In this document: positions 54,571-62,881 of the stretch, piece by piece | Position numbering within the stretch: the stretch's first letter is position 1 | Layout: every line of letters begins with the position of its first letter | NCBI RefSeq assembly: GCF_004514475.2 | Contig: NZ_MYFO02000003.1 | Location: 124,001-188,000, forward strand | Direction of reading: 5' to 3' | Length of the DNA stretch: 64,000 bases | From: Paenibacillus athensensis | GTDB lineage: Bacteria; Bacillota; Bacilli; Paenibacillales; NBRC-103111 | Made by a program: the position numbers and the translations under genes | The notes under the pieces: model-generated | What the model saw: the letters and a program-made list of their open reading frames with translations, nothing else | Told to the model about the DNA's origin: nothing | The model's database searches: none

Positions 54571-55082
54571 GGGGCGGCATGGACGCTTATATTTTGCTGG
54601 CCGTTTGGCTGATTTCGATTACAGCGATGTTTTTTGTTCCCAAGGAGCGCCGGAGAGAATCGCATACCGTATTTCTGTTCGAGCAGATGACGGCTTGGCT
54701 GCTGGGTCTGATCGTCGTTGAGGCGGGACTGCTGGAGTATCCGTTCCGCGAGCTGCATGCAAATCGGACGAGCTTTACGTTTGAATTTATCGCATACCCG
54801 ATGGTATCGGTGTATTATAACCTGTATTTTCCGCAGCGGCGGAGCGCCTGGATCAAATTGTTGTATACGCTGGCTTTCGGCGCAGGCATCACGATCCCGG
54901 AGCTGTGGCTGGAGACGCATACGCAGCTGATTCGATACAGCGGCTGGAGATGGTACGACACGCTTGGATCCGTGAGCCTGACGCTGTTCAGCGCGCGGCT
55001 GTACAGAAACTGGTTTCTCCATAAAGTGCAGATGAGGTCTGTTGCAGCCAGCGTAAAAAAGCGCGTGACTGAGCCGGATTGA
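54567..55082 (+). CDS. CBO0543-like membrane protein 2
   Basis: 171 residues from the ATG that overlaps the preceding stop (ATGA); an ATG 12 bases later is possible and would leave GAGGGG as a close SD. It has the same layout as its neighbour: 'YPFRELHANRTSFTFEFIAYPMVSVYYNLYFP' aligns with 'CPVREFPRATDSNFTFNYMFYPSINVLFSLFYP', and the C-terminal 'TLFSARLYRNWFLHK' aligns with 'LGLNATRLYGDWFFKP'. Tandem duplication product. Function unknown. Confidence 0.75.
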   Translation: MRGGMDAYILLAVWLISITAMFFVPKERRRESHTVFLFEQMTAWLLGLIVVEAGLLEYPFRELHANRTSFTFEFIAYPMVSVYYNLYFPQRRSAWIKLLYTLAFGAGITIPELWLETHTQLIRYSGWRWYDTLGSVSLTLFSARLYRNWFLHKVQMRSVAASVKKRVTEPD

Positions 55083-55227
55083 CAAGAAGCGCCTATTCCT
55101 GCGGCGCAGGCTGTCCGAACGTGTCGAAGCGCTGCCCTTGCTGGGAAACGGCGCGAACGCTGTCTAAACTTATTCGTTGCCAAACAGGTTAAAAGCTCCT
55201 ATATTGGGAGAGAAGTCAGAGAAGGCG

Positions 55228-56643
55228 GTGGACGGTTTGGCCGAAAGGCGACAGATTTCGTTAACGCAGCGACTCCAGATCAAAAGCGGCGAGCATCTGG
55301 TGTATTTTTACAGCTCGATGGAAGCCTATATCCGCAATTTAGCTTCATTTATCAAGGTTGGTCATGCATGTAAGCAGCAAGTCATTATTGTAGACAATCA
55401 AGAGCGTTGTGCCGGCATGCTGGAGCGGCTGCGAGGTCAGCTGAGCAAAGAGGCACTGGGACGCGTACAGGCAGTGGACAGCGGCGACCGGGCGCAGGCG
55501 GCTGATCAATTGGATAAGCTGCTGCGGACGTTTGCGGACAAGCGGCAGGAGGTGCGGGTATGGCGGCATGCCGATTGGCGCAAGCCACAGGGGCGCGCGG
55601 CGCGGATGCACGCCTACGACTGCGCGTGCGGCCGGATTCTGGACGCTTACGGTTGTGTGACGGTGTGCGCGTTTGACGGTGAAGCAGCGCCCGCCAGCTT
55701 GCAGACCGCGATGATGCGCTGCCACGAATATTTCATGACAGACGAGGAAATCGTCGTGTCGGGCTTGTACCGGACGTTATCTGCTCCGGGACCGGCGATC
55801 CCTGGGCTGGCTGCGCAAAGCGAGCTGGAATCCGAGGTGGACGGGTACCGGCAGAAGCTTGATTTTATTCATGCCGTGTCGCACGAGGTACGCAATCCGC
55901 TGACGGTGATCAAGGCCTACGCTTCGCTGGTGATGAGCAAGGTTCAGGATGCGGGCGACAGGGACAAGCTCAAAGCCATCTGCGATTATGTGATGGAAAT
56001 TGATAATGAAATGACGCATATCATCAACACGGAGCAGATGCTGACGAGCGAAGCGTTATGGCGCAAAAAGCCGATTCAGCCGAAAACGCTGCTGGCCGAC
56101 GTCATCGGCATCATGGAGGTCAAGGGCCGGACGCAAAACATACGGCTGGAAACGCATGTCGAGCTCTCGGGGGCGGAAACGATCGTCGGCAATGCCATCG
56201 GCTTTCGGCTGACGGTATCGAACCTGCTCAGCAATGCGATCAAATACAGTCAGGAGGGAGGCGCGGTCCGGCTGTTCGCGTACACCGAGCAGCGGCAGCT
56301 GGTGGTTGTCGTGGAAGACGACGGCATCGGCATGTCGGAGGCTCAGACCGCGCTCTTGTTCCGCAAATATGAAAAAATGAACGAGGACCGCGGCGGCCAG
56401 GGCATCGGGCTGTTTATGGTCAAAAAGCTCGTCGACCACTTCCGCGGCAGCATCGGCGTCTGGAGCCGGCCGAATGAAGGCACGCGGATGACCGTCCAGC
56501 TGCCGCTGGCGTATGCGGTCGCGGAGCACGAAGCGGCCGAGGGGCTGCGGCCGCAGCATACTGCCGCCGCAGCGCTGCTGGCGGCTGAGGCGCTGGCGTC
56601 GGGCGCTGCCGACGCCGCCGGGTTATCCGGGGCGGGCGCTTGA
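55228..56643 (+). CDS. MEDS-domain histidine kinase
   Basis: About 471 residues. The start is uncertain: GTG at 55228 is chosen here, with TTG at 55177 or 55237 as alternatives. Residues about 15-175 resemble the MEDS (methanogen/methylotroph DcmR sensory) domain, starting 'LQIKSGEHLVYFYSSMEAYIRNLASFIKVG'. These domains are P-loop-less relatives of RecA/KaiC and sense small ligands. HisKA follows (H219 in 'HAVSHEVRNPLTVIKAY') and HATPase_c ('NLLSNAIKY', 'DDGIGM', 'GGQGIGLFMVKKL'). No membrane helix. In MEDS kinases of spore-formers a His-Cys-rich segment is common; here 'HAYDCACGRILDAYGC' is present. Orphan kinase with no adjacent regulator. Confidence 0.85.
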   Translation: MDGLAERRQISLTQRLQIKSGEHLVYFYSSMEAYIRNLASFIKVGHACKQQVIIVDNQERCAGMLERLRGQLSKEALGRVQAVDSGDRAQAADQLDKLLRTFADKRQEVRVWRHADWRKPQGRAARMHAYDCACGRILDAYGCVTVCAFDGEAAPASLQTAMMRCHEYFMTDEEIVVSGLYRTLSAPGPAIPGLAAQSELESEVDGYRQKLDFIHAVSHEVRNPLTVIKAYASLVMSKVQDAGDRDKLKAICDYVMEIDNEMTHIINTEQMLTSEALWRKKPIQPKTLLADVIGIMEVKGRTQNIRLETHVELSGAETIVGNAIGFRLTVSNLLSNAIKYSQEGGAVRLFAYTEQRQLVVVVEDDGIGMSEAQTALLFRKYEKMNEDRGGQGIGLFMVKKLVDHFRGSIGVWSRPNEGTRMTVQLPLAYAVAEHEAAEGLRPQHTAAAALLAAEALASGAADAAGLSGAGA

Positions 56644-56664
56644 CGCGCGGCCCCGAATTTGGAC

Positions 56665-56725
56665 AAAGACCTTGCCGCATGGCTGACGCTTCCGTGGAGA
56701 AGCGCCGGCGTGCGGCAAGGTCTTT
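56665..56725. terminator. Long perfect hairpin after the MEDS kinase gene
   Basis: 15-bp perfect stem (56665-56679 with 56711-56725) and an inner CGCTTC/GAAGCG stem. The T-tract is weak, so its role may be mRNA stabilisation as much as termination. Confidence 0.65.
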
Positions 56726-56858
56726 GCTGGTTTGGCGGGCGGCGGTTAGGCCCGTAAGGAGCCGCGCCGCGGGGACGGCGCGGCGGCGTAAGCCGGCTGA
56801 AGGGGCGGAGAGCCGGGAGTTGAGGGCCGAGGGGCCAAGAACCGATGCCAAAAGACAA

Positions 56859-56883
56859 AAGCCCAGCGTGAGGAGCCGGGCTT
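56859..56883 (-). terminator. xylA terminator
   Basis: AAGCCCAGC (56859-56867) with GCCGGGCTT (56875-56883), one G-U on the RNA, followed on the minus strand by TTTGTCTTTT. It starts 10 bp after the xylA stop. Confidence 0.7.
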
Positions 56884-56892
56884 CCGTTTTTT

Positions 56893-58209
56893 TTACACGT
56901 TCGAGATGTATTGGTTTACGATTGCTTTGATGTGTTCAAGACGGCCGGAAGCGTTGACGATCGGTTTGTTTTCCAGCGCATAAGCCTCCAGCGTGCGGAA
57001 GCTGGCGCGGCCGGCGACGATGTCGGCGCCAATACCGCTTTGGAAGGAGCCGTAACGCGTCTCCAGAATACCGTCGAATACGCGGTCTTCGATCAGCTTG
57101 GCGGCAACCTGCAGGCCGCGCGCGAACGCGTCCATACCGGCAATGTGCGCATGCACCAGATCAACGGGCTCAAAGGAGGCCCGGCGTACCTTGGCGTCGA
57201 AGTTAACGCCCCCGCGTCCGATGCCGCCTTCATTCAGCAAAATTTCATACATCGCCAGCGTAGTGGAATATAAGTCGGTCGGGAATTCGTCGGTATCCCA
57301 GCCGAGCAGCAGATCGCCCTGGTTGGCGTCAATGGAGCCGAGCACGCCGTTAATCCGCGAGACGCGCAGCTCGTGTTCGAACGTATGACCGGCCAGCGTC
57401 GCATGGTTGGCTTCGATGTTGAGCTTGAAGTGCGGCAGCAGGCTGTATTTGTGCAGGAAGGCCAGCGTGGTGGCAGCGTCAAAATCATATTGGTGCTTGG
57501 ACGGCTCCTTAGGCTTGGGCTCGATCAGGAACTGCGCGTCAAAGCCGATTTCTTTGGCATAATCGACGGCCATGTGCAGGAAGCGGGCCAGGTTGTCGAG
57601 CTCAAGGCCGAGATCGGTGTTCAGCAGCGACTCGTAACCCTCGCGGCCGCCCCAGAAGACGTAGTTTTCCGCGCCGAGCCGCTTGCCGTGCTCCAGCGCT
57701 TTTTTGACTTGAGCCGCAGCGTAAGCGAATACGTCGGCGTTGCTGGTCGTGGCGGCTCCATGCACGAAACGCGGGTTGGTGAACATGTTGGCTGTGTTCC
57801 ACAGCAGCTTTTTGCCGGTAGCTTTCATATGCTCTTCTATCTGTCCGACGATCACATCAAGATTGGCATTCGTTTCCTGCAGCGTATCGCCTTCAGGCGC
57901 GATGTCACGGTCATGGAAGCAGAAGTAATCGACGTCGAGAATGTGCAGCAGCTCGAAGCAGGCCTCGACGCGCGCTTTGGCCAGATCCATGCCGGAATAG
58001 CGGTCCCAGCCGCGAACGTTGGTTGCCCCGCCGAACGGGTCGGAGCCGGTGCCGGTGAAGGCGTGCCAGTAGGCGACGGCAAAGCGCAGATGCTCGCGCA
58101 TCGTTTTGCCCAGAACGACTTCGTCCGGATTATAAAATTTGAAAGCGAGCGGATTGTCGGAGCCCCGGCCCTCATAGCGGATCACGGGGGTATTGGCGAA
58201 GTAAGACAT
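56893..58209 (-). CDS. xylA: Xylose isomerase
   Basis: 438 residues, full length. Converts D-xylose to D-xylulose (and glucose to fructose) in the cytoplasm with two divalent metals. All active-site groups are visible: His and Asp in '[12 protein letters not shown]', Glu/Lys in '[10 protein letters not shown]', Glu/His in '[13 protein letters not shown]', Asp in 'GSIDANQGD' and the Asp pair in 'WDTDEFPTD'. The ATG at 58209 with GGAG upstream is preferred over the GTG nine bases earlier. Divergent from xylR; no xylulokinase gene follows in the window, so the pathway must be completed elsewhere. Confidence 0.97.
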   Translation of the reverse strand: MSYFANTPVIRYEGRGSDNPLAFKFYNPDEVVLGKTMREHLRFAVAYWHAFTGTGSDPFGGATNVRGWDRYSGMDLAKARVEACFELLHILDVDYFCFHDRDIAPEGDTLQETNANLDVIVGQIEEHMKATGKKLLWNTANMFTNPRFVHGAATTSNADVFAYAAAQVKKALEHGKRLGAENYVFWGGREGYESLLNTDLGLELDNLARFLHMAVDYAKEIGFDAQFLIEPKPKEPSKHQYDFDAATTLAFLHKYSLLPHFKLNIEANHATLAGHTFEHELRVSRINGVLGSIDANQGDLLLGWDTDEFPTDLYSTTLAMYEILLNEGGIGRGGVNFDAKVRRASFEPVDLVHAHIAGMDAFARGLQVAAKLIEDRVFDGILETRYGSFQSGIGADIVAGRASFRTLEAYALENKPIVNASGRLEHIKAIVNQYISNV

Positions 58210-58253
58210 GGATTTCACACTCCATTTTGTCGTAGTAGGTAACGCTTACAACT

Positions 58254-58282
58254 ATAATAGCAAACGTTGATTAGTTTGTAAA
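58254..58282 (-). promoter_or_regulatory. xylA promoter
   Basis: Minus strand TTTACA (58277-58282), 17-bp spacer, TATTAT (58254-58259), 45 bp upstream of the xylA ATG. Confidence 0.75.
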
Positions 58283-58299
58283 TTCATTAAACAAACTTA
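58271..58299. promoter_or_regulatory. XylR operator
   Basis: Half sites TTAGTTTGT (58271-58279) and ACAAACTTA (58291-58299) face each other across 11 bp. They resemble the Bacillus xylO arms, though the spacer is longer than the usual 7 bp. One half site overlaps the -35 box of xylA, so XylR binding should repress xylA without xylose. Confidence 0.7.
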
Positions 58300-58375
58300 G
58301 TAGGTGCACAGATAAAAACTTTCATGGTACACTAGAAAAAAGCTGTACAAGACAGAGCTTGCCTTGGGGGACATC

Positions 58376-59563
58376 ATGAAGCAAACCGGCGATTTGAACC
58401 TGGTGAAAAAAATAAACAAGTCCATCGTGCTGCACCACATCCGCAAGGATTCGCCGATCTCCCGGGCGCGCATCGCCGAAATTTCCGGGCTGACCAAAGC
58501 GACGGTGTCCAGTCTGGTCAACGAGCTGATCGAAAGCAAGCTTGCGCACGAGATCGGGACCGGCGAATCCAGCGGCGGGCGCAAGCCGATGCTGCTGCTG
58601 TTCAACGGCACGGCCGGCTATGCCATCGGCATCGATCTGGGCGTGCGTTACGTGCATGCCGTGCTGACTGATTTGACCGGGCAGATCGTCCAAACGTATC
58701 GCGTCCGGCACGACAATCGCGATGCCGGACGCGCACTGGAGGCGCTGAAAAGCTGCGTGCGCGAGCTGCAGGCGGGCGCTCCGGCCAGCCCTTACGGCAT
58801 TGTCGGGATCGGCATTGGCATTCCCGGCGTCAGCGACGGCGAGGGCCGGGTGCTGTTTGCGCCGAATCTGGGCTGGCCCGAAGGGCTGCCGCTCCAGCAG
58901 CAGCTGGAGGAGGCGTTCGGGATTCCGGTGGCGATTGATAACGAAGCGAACGCCGGCGCCATTGGCGAAAAGCAGTTCGGTGCCGGTCAGGATTCCGGGC
59001 ATCTGGTGTATGTGAGCATCGGCACCGGCATCGGGGCCGGGCTGGTGATGAAGGGCGAGCTGTATCGCGGGGCGTCGGGTTTTTCCGGCGAGCTTGGCCA
59101 TATGTCGATCCAGCATGACGGCAGCCAGTGCCGCTGCGGCAGCTTGGGCTGCTGGGAGCTGTATGCGTCGGAGAGCGCGCTATTGGAGCAAGCCCGGCTG
59201 GCGCTGGGTGCGGAGACCGAGCTGGAGGCGCTACTGCGGCTGGCCGAGGGCGGCGATGAAACAGCCATCGGGCTGTTCGAGCGGCTCGGGTATTATTTGG
59301 GCGTTGGCGTTGGCAGTATCGTCAATGGCTATAACCCCGAGCTTGTGGTGCTAGGGGGACGGCTGGCCGCCGCCGAGCGCTGGCTGCTGCGGCCGCTGCT
59401 CGCACAGCTGGAGCGACGTTCGCTGCGGCTGGCCCGCAGCGGTGTCACGGTGCGCTTCGCCGAGCTGGGCGACCGCTCGACGGTGCTTGGCGCGTCGTCG
59501 TTTGCGATTGCCGGTTTTTTTGCCTCCAGCAGCGTCACGGTGGCTGGTTCTTCCTATTTGTAA
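58376..59563 (+). CDS. xylR: ROK-family xylose repressor
   Basis: 395 residues. An N-terminal winged helix (about 8-65, 'ARIAEISGLTKATVSSLVNELIESKLAHE') is followed by a ROK fold with 'YAIGIDLGVRYVHAVLTD', the 'ELGHMSI' segment and the zinc-type cluster CxCGxxGCxE in 'CRCGSLGCWELYAS'. Position and the operator between it and xylA identify it as the xylose-responsive repressor. The ATG at 58376 has GGGGGAC upstream; a TTG 12 bases earlier is less likely. The next gene begins 30 bp downstream and is probably co-transcribed. Confidence 0.93.
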   Translation: MKQTGDLNLVKKINKSIVLHHIRKDSPISRARIAEISGLTKATVSSLVNELIESKLAHEIGTGESSGGRKPMLLLFNGTAGYAIGIDLGVRYVHAVLTDLTGQIVQTYRVRHDNRDAGRALEALKSCVRELQAGAPASPYGIVGIGIGIPGVSDGEGRVLFAPNLGWPEGLPLQQQLEEAFGIPVAIDNEANAGAIGEKQFGAGQDSGHLVYVSIGTGIGAGLVMKGELYRGASGFSGELGHMSIQHDGSQCRCGSLGCWELYASESALLEQARLALGAETELEALLRLAEGGDETAIGLFERLGYYLGVGVGSIVNGYNPELVVLGGRLAAAERWLLRPLLAQLERRSLRLARSGVTVRFAELGDRSTVLGASSFAIAGFFASSSVTVAGSSYL

Positions 59564-59593
59564 AATGGAATACGGACAAAAAGGAGAGCGCTT

Positions 59594-61636
59594 ATGCCCG
59601 ATTGGTCCTATCATGCTTTATTCCGGCCTTTGCTGTTCCGGCTGCCTTCGCGAACGGCCCGCGCGTTGACGCTCGGCGCGATGGGCGCACTCAGCCGGCT
59701 GCCCGGCGGCACCTTCGTGATCCGCACGATGGGGCATGTGGAGCTGGCGCCGCAGCTGGCCGGCGACTTGAGCGGCATCGCCGTGCCGACGCCGGTCGGC
59801 CTGAGCGGCGGGCTCGATCCGCACGGCGTCGCCCACAAGGCGCTGGCGCAGTTCGGCTTCGGCTTCGTGGAGCTGGGACCGATCACGACCGAGCCGGTGA
59901 TTGCGCACGCGCCTATCGGTCGCGATGCGGCGGCGGAAGCGCTCGTGTATCCGAGCGCTTATGAAAACGACGGCGTGGCGGCATTCGTCCGCCGTCTGCA
60001 GCGCGGCGCGGCGGGGCATCGCCTGCCGCAGCTGTGCCGCGTTCGGCCGATGCCGGGCCGCACGCCGGAGCTGGCGCTCGCGGAGCTGGAGCGCCTGATG
60101 ACGGAGCTGGCCCCGTACGCGGCCGGCTTCTATATTGACGGACTCGCCGAAGGCTGGTCCGTCGAGGTTGCGTCTGCGTGGCTGACGCAGACGCAGCAGG
60201 CCGCCCGCGCCGTGGCGCCGGGGCGGCCCTTGTGGGTTTACGTGCCGGTGGATTACGGCACGGAGCGGCTCGCGCGGCTGCTCGCGAGCCTGGACGCGGC
60301 CGCGTGGAGCGGCGCGGTCGTAGGCGACGCCGCAGGCGGAGGGCTCGCGCCGACCTGCGCGCCGCCGCCTGCCGTGCCGCTCGCCGCTGCGCCTGCCGCT
60401 GCGTCTACGCCGCCCGCCCCCGCGGCCGCTGTGCTCGCCGCCGCCGACCTTGCGCCCGCGCTGGCGCTCACGTCGCAGCTGCGCGCGTCCGCGCCCGGCT
60501 GGACGGTGATTGCCGCTGCGGGCGTGCACCAGCCGGACGACGCGCTGCGGCTGCTTGCGGCCGGAGCGGACGCCGTCCAGCTGCATAGCGGCCTCGTCTT
60601 CGCCGGTCCCGGCTTGCCCAAGCGCATCGGCGAAGCCGTGCTCTACGAGCGGGTCAGCGGCCAAGCTGCGCCGCCCCCGCCGTCCTATTGGCGCAATTGG
60701 GGCTGGATGTCCCTGATGGGCTGCGCGATGATGCTTGGCGGCTGGCTGGCATGGCTGATTGCAGCGACGACGGTGCTGCTGCCCTATGACGAGACGTTTC
60801 TTGGCGCGGGCGCGCAGGCCATCCGCGCATTTAACGAGCGGATTTTGCATTTCATGACGCATGACCGGATTACGTTGGCCGGCACGATGATTTCTATAGG
60901 TATTATGTACTATAGTCTAGCCAACTACGGCCTACGATATGGGTCGCATTGGGCGGCTACCGCAATGAACGCCTCGGCCGTGGTCGGCTTCAGCAGCTTT
61001 TTTCTCTTTCTCGGCTATGGCTACTTCGATCCGCTGCATGCGGCCGTGGCCGTACTGCTGCTGCCGATGTTTTTGCTGTCACTGCGCCGCCGCCGCGATC
61101 TGCCGTCCCGCCGTCCGCCGAACCGCTTCAACGACCGGCTCTGGCGCCGGGCGCAGGTCGGGCAATTCTGCCTGGTCACGCTGGGCTTTGCGCTTGGAGC
61201 GGGCGGGCTGGCGATTGCCGGGGTGGGCGTCACCTCGGTATTCGTGCCGACCGACATCGTCTTTATCGGGATGGACACGGAGCAACTGCAGGCATGGAAC
61301 GCGCATCTGGTACCGCTGGTTGCGCATGACCGCGCCGGCTTCGGCGGAGCCCTGTTCTCGCTGGCTGTGGCCATTACTGCCTCCGCGTTGTGGGGAGTGG
61401 GGCAAGGCGAGCGCTGGTTATGGTGGATGTTCCTGCTCGGCGGCTTGCCGGGCTTCGCGTCCGGTTGGCTCGTGCATATCCATATCGGCTATACGAACTC
61501 GTGGCATCTATTGCCGTTATATATCGCTTTCGTCTTGTATGCGGCGGGGCTTTGGCTACTGTATCCGTATTTGAAACGCGAAGCGCCGGCATTTCGCGCG
61601 GCAGAAGCGGCAGACGGGCAGCCTTCGGCCTGCTGA
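59594..61636 (+). CDS. Dihydroorotate dehydrogenase-like domain fused to a multi-helix membrane domain
   Basis: 680 residues (SD AAGGAGAG). Residues about 1-345 follow the class 2 dihydroorotate dehydrogenase pattern. Near the start, 'VPTPVGLSGGLDPHGVAHKALAQFGFGFVELGPIT' aligns with the family's 'NPVGLAAGxDKNG ... GFGFVExGTVT', and near the end 'AAGVHQPDDALRLLAAGADAVQLHSGLVFAGPGLPKRI' aligns with 'GGI...GADxVQIYTGLVYxGP'. The usual Lys and catalytic Ser/Asn positions are not clear, and an Ala/Pro-rich segment fills the middle, so catalysis is doubtful. Residues about 360-660 hold roughly seven membrane helices of unknown family. Follows xylR by 30 bp. Role unknown. Confidence 0.75.
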   Translation: MPDWSYHALFRPLLFRLPSRTARALTLGAMGALSRLPGGTFVIRTMGHVELAPQLAGDLSGIAVPTPVGLSGGLDPHGVAHKALAQFGFGFVELGPITTEPVIAHAPIGRDAAAEALVYPSAYENDGVAAFVRRLQRGAAGHRLPQLCRVRPMPGRTPELALAELERLMTELAPYAAGFYIDGLAEGWSVEVASAWLTQTQQAARAVAPGRPLWVYVPVDYGTERLARLLASLDAAAWSGAVVGDAAGGGLAPTCAPPPAVPLAAAPAAASTPPAPAAAVLAAADLAPALALTSQLRASAPGWTVIAAAGVHQPDDALRLLAAGADAVQLHSGLVFAGPGLPKRIGEAVLYERVSGQAAPPPPSYWRNWGWMSLMGCAMMLGGWLAWLIAATTVLLPYDETFLGAGAQAIRAFNERILHFMTHDRITLAGTMISIGIMYYSLANYGLRYGSHWAATAMNASAVVGFSSFFLFLGYGYFDPLHAAVAVLLLPMFLLSLRRRRDLPSRRPPNRFNDRLWRRAQVGQFCLVTLGFALGAGGLAIAGVGVTSVFVPTDIVFIGMDTEQLQAWNAHLVPLVAHDRAGFGGALFSLAVAITASALWGVGQGERWLWWMFLLGGLPGFASGWLVHIHIGYTNSWHLLPLYIAFVLYAAGLWLLYPYLKREAPAFRAAEAADGQPSAC

Positions 61637-61786
61637 CAGGTCCGGCCAACGAACGGACAAAGGAGCGTACCGATTGGAAAGCTTCATCCGACAGGCGAAG
61701 CGCCGCTGCTTGGCTCGGCGAAAGCGGCCTGCATACCCGTTTCGCACGGGTGAAATTACTAGCCGCAACCATAGTTTCTACGTTCT

Positions 61787-61827
61787 GGCAGCCTATCTGA
61801 AATAAAGATAAGGCTGCCCTTTTTTTT
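61787..61827 (+). terminator. Rho-independent terminator of the xylR operon
   Basis: GGCAGCC-TATCT pairs with AGATA-A-GGCTGCC (one bulge), followed by eight T. It is 150 bp after the fusion gene stop. Confidence 0.85.
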
Positions 61828-61841
61828 GCCAACTAGCCCTA

Positions 61842-61900
61842 TTGAAAAATTTTCGTGTGGTGCTACAATCAGAATACGAACGATGAAAGAAAACGTTTTC
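61842..61900 (+). promoter_or_regulatory. Promoter with downstream GAAAACGTTTTC site
   Basis: TTGAAA (61842-61847), 16-bp spacer, TACAAT (61864-61869). The perfect 12-bp palindrome GAAAACGTTTTC lies at 61889-61900, about 13-24 bp into the transcript. This is a typical repression position for CcpA or a LacI-family protein. Confidence 0.6.
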
Positions 61901-62072
61901 AAGCAGTGGTCAATTCAGCTTCGGGATTACAACTTCAAGGAGGGAAGGCTCTGCAACGGCGACATTTCGATTCGCGCGTCTGCAGAACCTGGGCAGAGGA
62001 GGAGCTTAGCGGCCAAGGAAAAATGGTTTTTTTTAACACCGTTAACTTGACGATTACCCGATAATCGGAACT

Positions 62073-62094
62073 TTTATTACATATATGTAATAAA
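62073..62094. promoter_or_regulatory. Perfect 22-bp AT-rich palindrome
   Basis: Arms TTTATTAC and GTAATAAA around ATATAT, perfectly symmetric, about 155 bp upstream of the CYTH gene and 47 bp before its -35 box. Operator-like (dimeric helix-turn-helix repressor). It can also form a hairpin, but has no G/C clamp or T-run for termination. Confidence 0.6.
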
Positions 62095-62140
62095 CTGTTG
62101 TTTTTGTCGAAAAACCTTCGAGAAAATTTTCAAAATGCTA

Positions 62141-62168
62141 TTGAGTGCTCGGATTTTCACTCTATAAT
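62141..62168 (+). promoter_or_regulatory. Promoter of the CYTH gene
   Basis: TTGAGT (62141-62146), 16-bp spacer, TATAAT (62163-62168). A TATACT sequence further on could be an alternative -10. Confidence 0.6.
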
Positions 62169-62249
62169 GAAAAAAACAGGACATCATTCTTGCTATCATT
62201 CATGCTATACTGATATTGTCAAAAAATTCAGGTAAAGCGAGGTGCCGAT

Positions 62250-62843
62250 TTGCTGGAACGTGAAATCAAGCAGTTGTTGACTGAGCAGGAATATGCGGCC
62301 ATCATCAGCAGCGATGTCTGGTCCGGTCTCGGCAAAAAGCAACTGCTGCAAATCAACTACTACTACGATACGCCGAATTTTGAACTTTTTCGTCACGATA
62401 TCACCTTGAGGGTCAGACAAAAGGAAGGCCGTCTGAATCTGGAAATGAAATACAGTGTTGCCGACAAGACGACTTACAAGATAAAACAGGAGCTGTCCCG
62501 GCCGCTTGACGCGCTGCCGGCGACAATTGACACAGCCGCTTATTTCCCGGAGGCGCCGGTCGCTGTGCAGGCTGCATTGATTCAGCCGCTCGTGACGGAG
62601 CGCACTTCAATCCGTTTCTCGGACGGCGTTGCCGTCGATGTGGACAAGAACAGCTATTTGGGCCGGCTGGATTATGAACTGGAGATTGAATTCTCCGAGG
62701 ATGCTTATGACGAAGCTTATCGTCTGTACAAACATTTCTTTGCTGATCGGGAATCCCGAACCGGGGACGGCAAGAAGGGACGTTTTTTTGAAGCCTATTT
62801 GCAGTTTATGGATAAATCGCTTGACGAGGGGGACAACGCATAG
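62250..62843 (+). CDS. CYTH-domain protein (YjbK-like)
   Basis: 197 residues from a TTG with the SD GAGGTG. The N-terminal 'EREIKQLLTEQEY' gives the ExExK-type signature of CYTH (triphosphate tunnel metalloenzyme) domains; 'YYYDTP', 'LRVRQKEGRLNLEMKYS', 'ERTSIRF' and 'YELEIEF' supply the tunnel's acidic and basic residues. Such proteins bind inorganic triphosphate or organic triphosphates with Mg2+. Some hydrolyse them, and for many the substrate is unknown. In Bacillus the relative YjbK stands near (p)ppGpp synthetase genes; no such neighbour is here. It precedes the NarL-type regulator gene by 38 bp, probably one operon. Confidence 0.88.
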   Translation: MLEREIKQLLTEQEYAAIISSDVWSGLGKKQLLQINYYYDTPNFELFRHDITLRVRQKEGRLNLEMKYSVADKTTYKIKQELSRPLDALPATIDTAAYFPEAPVAVQAALIQPLVTERTSIRFSDGVAVDVDKNSYLGRLDYELEIEFSEDAYDEAYRLYKHFFADRESRTGDGKKGRFFEAYLQFMDKSLDEGDNA

Positions 62844-62881
62844 AAGCAACTACTTCTCAAAATTAGCCCGAGGAGGAAATT

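Larger units (their letters stand above)
61637..62249. other. 613-bp regulatory-looking region without a convincing gene
   Basis: Contains a terminator (61787-61827), a sigma-A promoter (61842-61869), a cre-like site (61889-61900), an AT-rich tract with a perfect 22-bp palindrome (62073-62094), and a second promoter (62141-62168). Short frames such as 61883-62050 (55 residues) have no SD. Two purine-rich AGGAGG-like tracts at about 61938 and 61996 lack a start codon at a useful distance. The transcript from 61842 may be a long leader or a small RNA. Confidence 0.5.

Noticed and set aside
61900-62040. Riboswitch in the leader after 61876
   Set aside because: I compared it by eye with core motifs of glycine, TPP, c-di-GMP, cobalamin, T-box and guanidine elements and found none.
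61883-62050. Small protein of 55 residues starting MKENVFKQW
   Set aside because: No ribosome site, the cre-like site overlaps its start, and the composition is not protein-like. A 13-codon frame near 62023 has a short SD but cannot be supported alone.
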